A stretch of DNA of 64,000 bases. Source: Calamus simplicifolius (taxonomy: Eukaryota > Streptophyta > Magnoliopsida > Arecales > Arecaceae). This document shows, one piece after another, positions 21,315-33,060 of this stretch (position 1 is its first letter; each line of letters starts with the position of its first letter). The translations under genes were made by a program, and so were the position numbers. The notes under the pieces were generated by a model. That model ran no database searches, was not told the origin of the DNA, and was given only the letters and a program-made list of their open reading frames with translations. The DNA lies in NCBI GenBank assembly GCA_900491605.1, contig UESW01004556.1, positions 666,917-730,916 of the forward strand. Direction: 5' to 3'.

Positions 21315-21959
21315 ACTTATGTACTTGCTCTTTACCAACAAATCAATTTTCCTAGATATTCTCTCATCCTATCAATAAATTTAGAAATAAAATGACTTAT
21401 TGAATTTTCTACTTATTAAAAAAAACACACGATCACATTAAAAAAAGGCATATCTTCGTCTCAAAGCACAGCAAATCAACATATCTGAATATTGCTTGGA
21501 GTTCAATCACTACTTCCTGACTAACTTTTGCATCATGTGTTGCTTGGTATAGTTCCAAATCCTATTTCCCTTACACGCTGGGTATAAGATTTTTTTTTCA
21601 TTTGTTTCTAAAATATTAGTTTTTGAAATCCCTTGCACGTCTAGTTTTAGGGACACATCCTACTGCATAAGACTTTGTTCATTTGTTTCTAAAATATTAG
21701 TTTTTGAAATCCCTTGCACGTCTAGTTTTAGGCACAGCCATCTCAGTTCTTCCTGGTTTTCTTTTTGTCTGTGGAGCCGCGGTGCGCGGCTCTTTCTGTG
21801 GGTTTTTTCGGTTTGTGCTGATTGAATAATGCACGGACCAAACCACCGCTTTCATGTTCGGAGTCAGGAACTTGGAACGGAGAGCCGCGTCCAAATCCGA
21901 ATCGCAGTACGACTAAATAATAAATACATTGAAAACATGCCGACAGTGTGTTGTCCCTT
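21315..21959. other. Unclassified stretch with an 81-bp direct duplication
   Basis: No gene seen. A 55-bp text (21597-21651) recurs at 21678-21732, giving an 81-bp unit. The rest has no recognisable structure, and the last ~60 bp may already be LINE 5' leader. Confidence 0.6.
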
Positions 21960-22048
21960 TGTTTTGCTTTAAGATTTGTGTTTCTGTTTCTTCTTGCTGC
22001 GATCTCCGGTGATCGGTGCTGCTCCCGGTCATCTGACCTCGGAGGGCC

Positions 22049-23741
22049 ATGGCAGCCTCTGCTTCCTCTAATCCACCGGCATTGGATGAAGGTAAGGCTG
22101 GTCTAGGGCTCTTGCATTTGGGTTTGTGTGGGTTTCTTCGTCTCTTTCTCCAACAAAAGTGGCTGATTTGGAACGGCTCTTTCCCGAAGTTATCCAAGCA
22201 TCAAAGGAGGAGCTAGAGGAGGGAATGTTAGAATGGGAACATTCGGCCATCATTGCTCGGAGCTTCCTGCGCTGGGTTCCTCCAGAAGCGGTGATTCGTG
22301 AGTTTCGGCGAGCTGGCATTCCGGGTGAAATCGAAGCTGTCAGCTTGGCATATCGGTGCTCAATATTCAAATTCTCTGATGCTAATGGGAGGAAGATTGC
22401 TTTGGAGGCCTTGGGTCGTAAATGGTCAGCCTCTAGCCACTGAGATGTGGTCCCTTGAATTCTTCCCGTCACCGGATGCTGTGGCATCGGCGTTGCTGTG
22501 GGTCCGTCTTCCGAGTCTACCCCTTGAATTCTGGTCGGAGGAGATTTTGAGCTCCATCTTGACTCCGGCTGGCACCTTGGTTAGATTGGATTCTCAGACG
22601 AAGCAGAAGAATAGGGGAGCATATGCGAGGGCCTGTGTTCGAGTTGATCTTTGCCGGCCTCTTCATCCGGGCGTTCGTGTTAGAAGGACTCGTGCTCCTT
22701 TTTGGCAACAATTTCAGTATGAACACCTTGAGGGGATATGCCCCAGGTGCGGTTCTCTTCATCTGAACGGGCCCTGTGGTCCTCAGATGGAGACGGAGAC
22801 AGCATCGAGCAGTATGAAGTTTGGTCCCTGGATGTCGGCCGTGAGGCATCATCGAGCGGCTCTATCTTCCGGTCTGGAGCTGAGGAGGAAGGGGCAAAAG
22901 GTTCAGCCTTCTGCTATGGGCTTTGCTTCGGCTAACGGTTGGGTTGAGCCGGTAAAGGTTTCTCACCGGAGGCCATCGATTCCCACCTCCCCTGTTGTGG
23001 TTCATGGCTCATCTTCGACGCAAGCATTGGGGGAGTTGCAGTCGATTAATAGAGAAGCTGGGGAGTGTGTTGGTGGAAACGAACTGTGCCGGGCTAACTG
23101 GCACGGGGCTTGTAACTGAGACTGTTATTCTCAGTGGGAGCACTGTTGAACAGAAAATGAAGTCTTCTGTGAATCATGAAAATCAAATTCAGAGGAATCT
23201 CTGTTTGATTTCGGAGAACCCATTTGCCTTGTTGGGCTCGGATAGATGGGCTGGGCGGCCCCTTGTTAGTAAGGATGCCCGCCCTGGTCCATCAAAGAGG
23301 GCTAGGGCATCTCATTCTGAATATTATATAATTACTTCAAAAAATGGAAAAAATAATAAAAAGGAGAAAACAAAAGGCAAAAAGGCAGCAGCTGGGACGA
23401 AGAAAGTTCAGGACAATTTTATATTTTCAGCTTCCTCTGTTCTAGGGTGGGGTTCTGCTGCTCTGGTTAGTAAGGGTGGTGAGTCCTCTCAGATTCTGGA
23501 TGACTCTGATAAGACAAAACAGCTTGTGAGTTGTAATCATGAATTGATGGTATCTTCTCTTAAGGAAGTTATTACAGGCCAGGGACGGGTGATACAGATC
23601 AGGTCTCTGCCATCCATGGAGGAGGGGTCAGAAGCTGCGATGGAGGTTTCTCTCCTGGAGGGAGGTACCTCGATAATCGGATGTATTCCTAATGCTGAGA
23701 TGGGTGAGGATGGGTTGGGGGGCACCCCCTCCCAAACTTGA
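22049..23741 (+). pseudogene. LINE ORF1 (DUF4283-like, zinc knuckle)
   Basis: It begins MAASASSNPPALDEGKA at 22049. After a frameshift at about 22100 come SPTKVADLERLFPEVIQASK and a DUF4283-like domain (AIIARSFLRWVPPEAVIREF, YRCSIFKFSDANGRKI), another shift at about 22420, then EMWSLEFFPSPDAVASALLW and GAYARACVRVDLCRPL. The last domain ends in a zinc-knuckle-like GICPRCGSLHLNGPC. The C-terminal part, in a third frame (22995-23741), is basic and serine-rich with KKEKTKGKKAAAGTKK. ORF1 proteins coat LINE RNA. The stop at 23739-23741 is two bases before the ORF2 ATG. Confidence 0.8.
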
Positions 23742-23743
23742 GT

Positions 23744-24855
23744 ATGAAGATTCTGATATGGAATGTTAGAGGAGCGCAGAAACCTTTGTTCCGCTCCTCT
23801 TTTGAGAGGCTTATGCAGCTTCATAGTTTTGATATTTGTATTCTCTTGGAAACCCGGTTGTCGGGTGACAGTCTAATTTGGTTCCAGAGGCAGGTAGCGA
23901 GATTGTGGTCTTCATATGCTGTGGAGTCTGTGGGTCTATCTGGTGGCATTGTGGCTCTCTGGCGTAACTCCTCCATTCGGGTTGATGCCCTCCACCGGTG
24001 TAATCAGCAGTCGCTCTTGTTATTATCTTAGAAGGGTCTTCCGCCCCCTGGCTGCTTCTAGGGGCTTATGTTAGTACGGATTTTCAGGAAAGGCATGCTC
24101 TCTGGTCTGAGTGTCTTTCTTTTCTAGGTAGGGGTTTCCTGTCCCTAATTGCTGGTGATTTCAACTGCATTATTGGGGCCAGTGAGAAGAGAGGAGGCAG
24201 GCCGTTTGTTGATTCAGTAGAGTTTGCTGAGTTTAGATCTTTTATCTCCTCTGCTGGGCTATTTGATTTAGGGTTCTCGGGTACCCAGTTCACCTGGTGT
24301 AATAATCGTCAGGGAACAGCTCGTATGTGGGAGAGATTGGACAGAGCGATGGCCACGGCTCAGTGGCTTCATATGTTCCCTTCCACCACTATTACTCATC
24401 TGTCTCGGATTGCTTCTGATCATTGTCCCATTTTAGTTTCCATGGAGATGGCGATGCAGCACTGGAAATAGTTTTGGTTTGAGCAGATTTGGACTTCTTA
24501 TTCCGCGGCTCAGGATATTATGTCCCAGGTTTGGCGTGTACCAGTTAGAGGTAGGAATGAGTACAGACTATCCAGGCGGCTTGAGCTAGCGAAGCGTCGG
24601 CTATCCAGATGGAACAGATTGGAGGTTGGGGACCTTGTTCGGAAAGTGGAACTGGTTGAAGCGGAGATTACTACCATTCAGAATAGGGAAGATTCTGACG
24701 GCTGTCTCTCTAGTGCTGACCTTACGACCCTTTGAGGTTTGCTTAATAGTCACCACTCTCTTCTGCTGCAACAGGAGATTTATTGGAGATAGAGGTCTCG
24801 GATTCAGTGGATTCGGGCCGGGGACCGTAACACCAAATTCTTCCATCATAGCACT
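23744..24855 (+). pseudogene. LINE ORF2 endonuclease domain
   Basis: It starts MKILIWNVRGAQKPLFR, the APE-type endonuclease N-terminus (the N of IWN is catalytic), followed by ICILLETRL with the catalytic Glu. After a stop at 24029-24031 and a shift come IAGDFNCIIGASEKRGG, FSGTQFTWCNNRQGTARMWE and RIASDHCPILV, the expected GDFN and SDH blocks. A further stop at 24468 and a frame change end it before a linker (24520-24735) rich in basic residues. The enzyme would nick target DNA. Catalytic residues are mostly visible but the frame is broken. Confidence 0.85.
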
Positions 24856-26330
24856 TTGAAGAGACGTGCTGCTAATAGGATTCGGCGGATTGTAAATGAT
24901 GAGGGTCAATCTCATGAGGATTTTGATGTTATTAGAGACCATTTTTTTCACTTCTTTCAGTCCCGATGGACTGAACGTACTAGTGATGGGTTCCCTGTTC
25001 TCCCGATCATGCACTCTGAGAAGGTCTTAGTTTCTGAGAATAACCTTCTTATTAGACCGATCACTGGGGATGAGATCCGAATGGCTTTATGGGATCTTAG
25101 GCAGGATAAGGCCCCTGGGCCTGATGGATTTCCGCCCCTTTTCTTTTGGACTTACTGGAGCATTGTTGGTCAGGATGTTCAGCAAGCTATTCTGAATGTT
25201 TTCCACTCTAGAGTCATTCCTGCTGAGTGGAATCGGACCCTTGTTACCTTGGTGCCCAAGTGCCCTGACGCTTCATTGCCTCTTCACTATAGGCCCATTA
25301 GTCTCTGTTCCACCTTATATAAGGTTGTTCCCGTCTTTTAGCCAATAGGATGAGAACACTTATACCTCGTATTATTTCTGTGGAGCAGGGTGCTTTTATT
25401 CGAGGCCGAAGCATATCTGATAATGTTCTTATTGCCCAGGAGTTTATGCACGACCTTCACAGATCCTCAGGTCGTCATAGTCTTATGGCTATTAAGCTCG
25501 ACATGGAGCGAGCTTATGATAGACTGAGCTGGGATTTTTTGTACAGGACCCTTCTGGAGTTTGGGTTCGATGGGCTTTTCATTGACTGGATTATGGCTTG
25601 CATCTACAGACCATCCTTCTCTCTCATTTTAAATGGTTGTCCGACGGATTTCTTCTATTCGACTGTGTGGTTGCGCCAAGGTTGTCCGCTCTCTCCATTA
25701 TTGTTCATTCTTGCTGTTGATGATTTATTGCGTGCGCTCCGCCAGGCGCAGCCGATAATCGTATTACCCCCTTTTTTGCTGGATTGGACGGGCCTTCGGT
25801 CTCTCATCTCCTTTTCGCCGATGACTGCATCTTGCTGGGGAAGGCTAATGCCCGGAATGCTAGTACTTATGCTACTATTCTAAAGGAGTACTGTAGGGCC
25901 TCGGGGCAGAAGGTCAATCTTCATAAATCTATAGTTTGTCTTAGTCCGAAGACCTCCAGATCTACAAGAGAAGCTATTCTTCAGACTTTTGGCATTTTCA
26001 CTCAGGCTGACCATCTCTCGTATTTGGGTATCCCTATCACTGGTAGGCGGTCTTGCTGCTCTGATTTTAGTGAGTTTGAGCATCGGGTTCGGGACCGCAT
26101 TGATGGGTGGTAGGCTACTTGGTTATCGATGATGGCTTGGATTACCCTTATCCGTTATGTTCTTTCATCCCTCCCTCTTCATCTATTATCAAATGTTGTT
26201 ATCCTGATTACCTGCTTAAGAAGGATTGAAAGGTGTTTTAGAGACTTCCTTTGGGTATCGATGCAAGATGGTCATGGTATGCATTTATTGGCCTGGGACA
26301 CTATCTGTATACCTATCTCTTAGGGAGGTC
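24856..26330 (+). pseudogene. LINE ORF2 reverse transcriptase domain
   Basis: In order: DEIRMALWDLRQDKAPGPDG, HYRPISLCSTLYKVV (24856-25341), after a stop RIISVEQGAFIRGRSISDNV, IKLDMERAYDRLSWDFL, WLRQGCPLSPLLFILAVD (25350 on), then in the next frame LLFADDCILLGKA (25784-26113) with the catalytic FADD box, and YLGIPITGRRS. A stop at 26111 precedes the thumb part (26129-26323). These are standard plant L1 RT blocks with intact catalytic aspartates but at least four breaks. Confidence 0.9.
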
Positions 26331-27835
26331 TCGGCATTCAGTCCTTAGTGGTGCGGAAGGAGGTTATGCTTGCTAGACATACCTCTCATTTCCTCCTTGA
26401 TCCGCATTGTTTCTGGAGTTCTGTGATGCGTACGAGATATGGAGAGTGGTCTTCTGATATGCCTTCTCTTTTCCCTCAGAATTATTCCCTCTTCTGGAAG
26501 GAGGTCAGTGGTTGTCTGCCAGCTATCAGGAACAATATCTCGTGGATGATTGGTGATGGAACTAGGGTGAATGTTGTTCATGACATATGGCTTTCAGATC
26601 TTCCTCTTGCACATTGGCCTACTTTTATCAGCTCTGAGGTCTCTTGCCATATGAGAGTCTCTGATTTGATTTCCCAGGATCTCTGCTCTTGGTATATCCC
26701 CTCGGTGTTGCGATTTTTCGGCGAGGAGCTTGCTCGTCGGATCCTTTCTATCCTGCTTGTTGCTGGCAGGGTTGAGGATACCAGGTTATGGAAGAGATCA
26801 TGTTTCTCGAGGGCGCGGACCAGGGATATTTTGAAGATCTATAGGCCTCAGTCACTGTGCACGAGGGATGCTGCTTGGATTTGGAAGCTTCCTATCCACC
26901 CCCGGTTGTAGCTCTTTATATGGAAGCTTGAGTGGAATTGTCTCCCTACTTGCTTCTTGCTTTCTGGAAGGGGTGTGCCTATTCAGGCTATCTGCCCTTT
27001 GTGTGGTCAGGAGGATGAAACTATTGACCATGCCATCTTTGAGTGCGCCAGAGCTAGACATATCTGGAGGATTTTGGGATATTAGATTTGTGATGATGGT
27101 TCCAGTTCGGCGTGGATCTCTTTTCTCAGAGATATTAGAAGGAATAAGCAGCAGCAGGGTTCCATCTAGGCTGTCACAGCATACTAGATTTGGTTATCCC
27201 GGAACCAGTTGATCTTTACCAACGTCTATGTCCCTCCACAGTGGACTGCTCGGATTGCTATATCTTTCTCCGCTGACTACTCTCGCTCTGCTCTTGATTT
27301 GGACAGATCTGGACACTGAGGTTACCCTGCTACTTCGGTAGCGAACCGACAGACGATTTTTATCTCTTGAGAGCCCCCCTCCAGGGTATGTTAAAATCAA
27401 CTTTGACGGGAGTGTTCAGGGCAGACTTGCTGGCTCTGCTTTTATTATTAGAGGTTTAGATGGTGGTATGTTGGTGGCGGGGGGTTTTGGTCTCCTTGAC
27501 TCCTTCGTTCCTATGGCAGAGCTGTATGCGGCGTGGGCTGAAATTTCCTATGCTGCTCAAACCCTCCATGCTCTTAGTCTCTTTATAGAGGGAGACTCCC
27601 TCACGGTCATCCGCTGGCTTCGGTAGGACTGTAGCGGTCTCTCTCCTACTAACCCTCTTCTTCTGGATGTCTGGTCTCTTTTGAGGGAGGTTTTCTGCTT
27701 CCAGATTTGTCATGTCTATCGTGAGGCCAACACGGTAGCTGACTAGATTGCGGGTGTTGCAGTTCATTTTTCTTTTTTTGGTTATGGAAACAGGGTGATT
27801 CCTGTTCCATTGTACTTAAACAACTTTTATTTCTA
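26331..27835 (+). pseudogene. LINE ORF2 C-terminus: zf-RVT and RNase H
   Basis: 26348-26911 continues with FWKEVSGCLPAIRNNISWMI and DIWLSDLPLAHWPTF. Then, across stops, comes a zinc-binding segment AICPLCGQEDETIDHAIFEC (about 26985-27050), typical of zf-RVT. From about 27380 to 27775 a plant-type RNase H is visible: VKINFDGSVQGRLAGSAFII, AELYAAWAEISYAA, LFIEGDSLTVIRWL and HVYREANTVAD. Asp, Glu and Asp of the active site are present. Presence of RNase H places the LINE in the plant L1 group that acquired this domain. Confidence 0.85.
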
Positions 27836-27990
27836 ATATATCCGGGCTGACTTGTACTTGACTGATATGATTACCCATTTTTTTAAAAAAATAAACAAAT
27901 AAATAATAATAATAATAATTAATACATGCATGCAAACCACGGGCGGGCTGGGCTCCACGGCACCGCCGAAGAAAAGGCGAACCAACTAAG

Positions 27991-28057
27991 GCCACCTCAC
28001 ACTGCACGATATTTAAGAAGAGCGTAGGGCCCACTTCCACGCACCAGCAACCCGACC

Positions 28058-28093
<36 letters not shown>

Positions 28094-28157
28094 CACCTCA
28101 CACTGCACGATATTTAAGAAGAGCGTAGGGCCCACTTCCACGCACCAGCAACCCGAC

Positions 28158-28188
<31 letters not shown>
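27991..28188 (+). repeat. Tandem duplication of a promoter-like 101-bp unit with (CT)n
   Basis: Units 27991-28091 and 28092-28188 are almost identical: gccacctcacactgcac, a TATA-like gatatttaaga, caccagcaacccgacc, then a (CT)n run of about 28-30 bp. It looks like a core promoter and start of a CT-rich leader duplicated in tandem. No ORF follows. Confidence 0.8.
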
Positions 28189-28193
<5 letters not shown>

Positions 28194-28337
28194 AAACCGA
28201 AACAATAGAGGAGCCCGTTTCGCTTTCTGCAAATTAATTTTAAGTATTTATAACTCTATTTCTAAAAATAATTTTTGATTTTTTTTCTCCATTGAGAAAA
28301 AACCATGATGATGAAATTTTATGTTGCAGTATGATTG

Positions 28338-28338
<1 letters not shown>

Positions 28339-28377
<39 letters not shown>
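28339..28377. repeat. (TA)n microsatellite
   Basis: About 19 uninterrupted TA units. The surrounding 28190-28480 is AT-rich with no gene. Confidence 0.95.
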
Positions 28378-28380
<3 letters not shown>

Positions 28381-28484
28381 TCTGAAAATTAGTAATATAT
28401 TTTTTATTCCTTCGCTTTCCATCTTTTTATTTTTTGCTTTTAAGGTTTTTTTAATAAGTTCTTGGGAGCGATGCAAGTATTGCG

Positions 28485-28640
28485 TCACAATATTTTTTTA
28501 AAAAAAAAATTTTATAAAATATTAAAAAAATTATAAAATAAAAATATTGCGAAGCACATCTGTGCATCACAATATTTTTAAAAATATTGCGAAGCACATC
28601 TGTGCATCGCAATATTTTTAAAAATATTGTTTAAGAAAAA
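28485..28640. repeat. CACTA-like subterminal repeat block
   Basis: Two tandem copies of aatattgcgaagcaca-tc-tgtgcatcgcaatatt; the second (28580-28620) is a hairpin with ~19-bp arms and one mismatch. Composition and words (tattgcg, gcatcgcaat) match the subterminal arrays at 47098-48106. Confidence 0.6.
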
Positions 28641-28655
28641 ATCTAAATATTCTTT

Positions 28656-28656
28656 T

Positions 28657-28695
<39 letters not shown>
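28656..28695. repeat. (TA)n(TG)n compound microsatellite
   Basis: A TA run passes directly into a TG run. Confidence 0.9.
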
Positions 28696-29268
28696 TAAAC
28701 TCTAATCATATGAGAACTGGAGCGATATAAGATACAAGAAGAACGAAAGTTAAATGACTAGCATCTAAAGAAAGACTTTGATCCAAATAGATAAACAGGG
28801 GCCAAAAGAACAAAGAAACGATCCAAAACAGGGGGTAAAAAAAGCCCTAGAAGGTAGACAACAAACCTTTAGAAACCGCGTCTAAGACAAAATCCAAAAC
28901 CCTAGTATCCTTAGCTCTGATCGATCACTCAGGAGCGGCAACACGAACAAGACGAAACACGCAGACAATAGGAAAGATCTCTCTCTGGAAACCCTAGGAA
29001 AAGCTCGCCGTCGCCCCTTACGTTGATGAGATGGAGGTAGAGGAATCGGTTTCTCGAGAAACCCTAGTATTAGGCTTTTGGGGAACGAGGAAAAGAAGCC
29101 CTCCTCCACGGCGAGCTCTCGGTGTCTCTCCCCTCGCTCTCTTCGCGACTCACGCTCCCCCCCACCCTTTTAAAGTTTCCCAAACGGGACTACGAGTAGC
29201 CAAGCACCATCTAGAAGCGAAGGGGAAGGGCCGCGGTACTGTGCCCGTGAAACTGTCTTGGTCTACTG
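28696..29268 (-). other. Possible captured promoter and 5' leader of an unknown gene, antisense
   Basis: No gene is recognised. On the minus strand, reading down from 29180, there is a TATA-like CTTTAAAAGG, a GA/CT-rich leader, two ACTAGGGTTT words typical of plant 5' leaders, and a possible GT donor (CAACGTAAGG at about 29020). This looks like a host 5' UTR with an intron. A 76-codon minus frame at 28882-29109 has no recognisable domain. Plus-strand frames run on into the GATC array and I consider them accidental. Confidence 0.3.
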
Positions 29269-29596
29269 GCTTCGATCGATCGCAACCATCGGATCATCAC
29301 CGATCGGATCGATCACAACGGTCCAAGATCGGTCATCGCCGACCGGGATCGATCATGGCTTCGATCGATCACAACCGTCGGATCGACGCCGATCAGATCG
29401 ATCGCGATGGTCCGAGATCGGTCGTCGCCGACAGGGATCGATCATGGCTTCGATCGATCGCAACCGTCGGATCGTCGCCGATCGGATCGATCGCGATGGT
29501 CCAAGATCGATCATCGCCGACCGGAATCGATCATGGCTTCGATCAATCGCAACCGTCGGATCATCGCCGATCGGATCCATCGCGTTGGTCCAAAAT

Positions 29597-29985
29597 CTTT
29601 CCTCTTATTCCTTCTCTTTCAAGAACACAAATCTTTCTGTTTTCTCTTGTTACTCCCTCTTTCAAGAACGCTAATCATCATCCTCCTCCTCCTCCAAGCC
29701 TCTTGAACCCTAACCTTAACGCTAATTACTCTTCTTTATTTTCGGTTGTGTCTTGTTTGCTGTTCATTCTCTTGAAGAGCCATCATGGAAAAAACAAACC
29801 GAAAGAGGAAGCACAGCAAGAACCAAGACGACGATCCTCTCTCCCTCTTCCTCTCTCCTCCCAATTGCCGCAGCCTTACACTTCCAAACACCAGGTTCCC
29901 TTCCCTTCCGTCCCCTCCCCCACTACCGCCGCCACTGCCGCCACAACCGCAACACCTCTCCTCTCCTCCCCCTGCCCAGCAGCCG
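29597..29985 (+). pseudogene. Captured gene 5' end, copy 1
   Basis: A CT-rich leader (ctttcctctta, cctcctcctcctcc, accctaaccttaacg) is followed by an ATG at 29785. The frame reads MEKTNRKRKHSKNQDDDPLS, then LFLSPPNCRSLTLPN and a proline-rich tail of repeated PPLPP, and stops in the first array monomer at a TAG (30016), 77 codons in all. The basic KRKRKH-like start could be nuclear-targeting. I do not recognise the parent gene. It is an N-terminal fragment only, with no domain. Confidence 0.75.
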
Positions 29986-30661
29986 AGATTGGTCGTCCCC
30001 GACTGGGATCGATCATAGCTTTGATTGATCGCAACCATCGGATCGTCGCCGATCAGATCGATCACGACGGTCCGAGATCGGTCGTCGCCGACCGGGATCG
30101 ATCATGGCTTCGATCGATCGCAACAGTCGGATCATCACCGACCGGGATCGATAATGGCTTTGATCGATCGCAACCATCGGATCGTCGCCGATTAGATCGA
30201 TCACAATGGTTTGAGATCGGTCGTCGCCGACCGAGATCGATAATGGCTTCGATCAATGGAAACCGTCGGATTTTCGCCGATCGGATCGATCGCAACGGTC
30301 CGAGATCGGTCGTCGCCGACCGGGATTGATCATGGCTTCGATCGATCGCAACCGTCGGATCATCGCCGATCGGATCGATCGCGATAGTCCGAGATCCATC
30401 GTCGCCGACCGAGATCGATCATGGCTTCGATCGATCACAACCGTCGGATCGTCGCCGATCGGATTGATCGCGATGATCCGAGATCGATCGTTGCCGACCG
30501 GGATCGATCATGGCTTTGATCGATCGCAACCATCGATAGTCGCCGATCGGATCGATCGCAACGGTCTGAGATCGGTCGTCCCCGATCGGGATCGATCATG
30601 GCTTCGATTGATCGTAACTGTCGGATCGTCGCCGATCGGATCCATCGTGATGGTCTGAAAT

Positions 30662-31050
30662 CTTTCCTCTTATTTCCTTCTCTTTCAAGAACACAAATCT
30701 TTTCGTTTTCTCTCTTGTTACTCCCTCTTTCAAGAACGCTAATCATCATCATCCTCCTCCTCCAAGCCTCTTGAACCCTAACCTTAACGCTAATTACTCT
30801 TCATTATTTCCAGTTGTGTCTTGTTTGCTATTCATTCTCTTGAAGAGCCATCATGGACAAAACAAACCAAAGAGGAAGCACAGCGAGAACCAAGACGACA
30901 TCCTCTTGTCCTCTGCCTCTCTCCTCCCAATTGCCGCAGCCTTACACTTCCAAACACCAGGTTCCCTTCCCTTCCGTCCCCTCCCCCACCGCCGCGCCAC
31001 TGCCGCCACAACCGCAACACCACTCCTCTCCTCCCCCTGCCCAGCAGCCG
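30662..31050 (+). pseudogene. Captured gene 5' end, copy 2 (frameshifted)
   Basis: Same segment with ATG at 30853. A one-base loss soon after the start changes the frame (MDKTNQRGSTARTK), so the original peptide is lost here. The downstream sequence is otherwise conserved. Confidence 0.75.
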
Positions 31051-31725
31051 AGATCGGTCGTCCCCGATTAGGATCGATCATAGCTTCGATTGATCGCAAC
31101 CATTGGATCATCGCCGATCGGATCGATCATGACGGTCCGAGATCGGTCATCGCAGACCGGGATCGATCATGGCTTCGATCGATCGCAACCGTCAGATCGT
31201 CACCGACCGGGATCGATCATGGCTTCGATCGATCACAACCGTCGGATCGTCACTGATTAGATCGATTGCAACGGTCCGAGATCGGTCGTCGCTGACCGAG
31301 ATCGATCATGGCTTCGATCGATGGCACCGTCGGATTTTTGCCGATCGGATCGATCGCAACGGTCCAAGATTGGTCATCACCGACCGGGATCAATCATGGC
31401 TTTGATCGATCGCAACCATCGGATCGTCGCCGATCGGATCGATTGCGATGGTCCGAGATCCATCGTCGCCGACCGGGATCGATCATGGCTTCGATTGATC
31501 GCAACCATCGGATAGTCACCAATCAGATCGATCGCGATGATCCGAGATCGGTCGTCGCCGACGGGATCGATCATGACTTCGATCGATCGCAACCATCGGA
31601 TCGTCGCCGATCGGATCGATCGCAACGGTCCAAGATCGGTCGTCCCCAACCGGGATTGATCATGGCTTCGATCGATCGTAACCGTCGGATAATCGCCGAT
31701 CGGATCCATCGCGATGGTCCGAGAT

Positions 31726-32115
31726 CTTTCCTCTTATTTCCTTCTCTTTCAAGAACACAAATCTTTCTGTTTTCTCTCTTGTTACTCCCTCTTTCAATTA
31801 CGCTAATCATCATCCTCCTCCTCCTCCAAGCCTCTGAACCCTAACCTTAACGCTAATTACTCTTTGTTATTTCTGGTTGTGTCTTGTTTGCTGTTCATTC
31901 TCTTGAAGAGCCATCATGGACAAAACAAACCGAAAGAGGAAGCACAGCAAGAACCAAGACGACGATCCTCTCTCCCTCTTCCTCTCTCCTCCCAATTGCC
32001 GCACCCTTACACTTCCAAACACCAGGTTCCCTTCCCTTCCGTCCCCTCCCCCACTACCGCCGCCACTGCCGCCACAACCGCAACACCTCTCCTCTCCTCA
32101 CCCTGCCCAGCAGCT
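31726..32115 (+). pseudogene. Captured gene 5' end, copy 3
   Basis: ATG at 31916 with an open frame MDKTNRKRKHSKNQDDDPLS and the proline-rich tail, ending shortly after the junction with the array. The junction reads cagctaagat instead of cagccgagat. Confidence 0.75.
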
Positions 32116-33060
32116 AAGATCGGTCATCCCCGACTAGGATCGATCATAGCTTCGATCGATCGCAACCGTCGGATAGTCGCCGATCGGATCGATCGCGACA
32201 GTCCGAGATCGATCGTCGCCGATCGGGATCGATCATAGCTTCGATCGATCGCAACCGTCGGATCGTCGCCTTCCGGGATCGATTATGGCTTTGATCGATC
32301 GCAACCATCGGATCGTCGCTGATCAGATCGATCGCAATGGTCCAAGATCAGTAGTCACCGACCAAGATCGATCATGGCTTCGATTCATCGCAACCGTCGG
32401 ATTTTCGCCGATCGGATCAATCGCAACGGTCCGAGATCGGTCGTCGCTGACCGGGATCGATCATGGCTTCGATCGATCCCAACCGTCGGATCGTCGTCGA
32501 TCGGATCGATTGCGATGGTCCGAGATCCATCGTCGCCGATCGGGATCGATCATTTCTTTGATCGATCGCAACCATCGGATCGTCGCCGATTGGATCGATT
32601 GCGACGATCTGAGATCGGTCATCGGCGACCGGGATCAATCATAGCTTCGATCGATCGCAATCATCGGATCGTCGCCGATCGGATCGATCGCAACGGTCTA
32701 AGATCGATCATCCCCGACCGAGATCGATCATGTCTTCGATCGATCGCAACCATCGGATCGTCGCCAATCGGATCGATCGCGACGGTCCGAGATCGGTCGT
32801 CGCCGACCGAGATCGATCATGTCTTCAATCAAATGCAACCGTCGGATCATCGTTGATCGGATTGATCGCGATGATCCAAGATCGGTCATCGCCGACCGAG
32901 ATCGATCATGGCTTCGATCGATCGCAACCATCAGATCGTCGCCGATCGGATCGATCGCAACGGTCCGAGATCGGTCATCCCCGATCGGGATCGATCATGG
33001 CTTCGATTGATCGCAACCGTCGGATCGTCGCCGATCAGATCCATCGCGATGGTCCGAGAT

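Larger units (their letters stand above)
21960..27925 (+). mobile_element. L1-type non-LTR retrotransposon (LINE)
   Basis: A plus-strand LINE with ORF1 (22049-23741), ORF2 (23744-about 27835) and an A-rich tail (27883-27920, aaataataataataat). The order gag-like ORF1, endonuclease, RT, zinc-binding zf-RVT, RNase H is that of plant L1 elements. Stops and frameshifts occur in both ORFs. The 5' boundary is uncertain and I could not settle a target-site duplication. Confidence 0.9.

Noticed and set aside
22068..22852. Minus-strand frames opposite LINE ORF1
   Set aside because: Shadows of the plus-strand coding sequence with no domain of their own.
29031..30329. A 432-codon open frame (and similar ones of 90-220 codons on both strands) across the GATC arrays
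   Set aside because: The 89-bp monomer has almost no stop codons in any frame on either strand, and 89 is not a multiple of three, so all frames read through as Arg/Asp/Ser-rich text. These are artefacts of the repeat, not proteins.
31850..31880. Telomere-like ccctaa words in the captured leader
   Set aside because: Only single ccctaacc words occur per segment, not tandem arrays.
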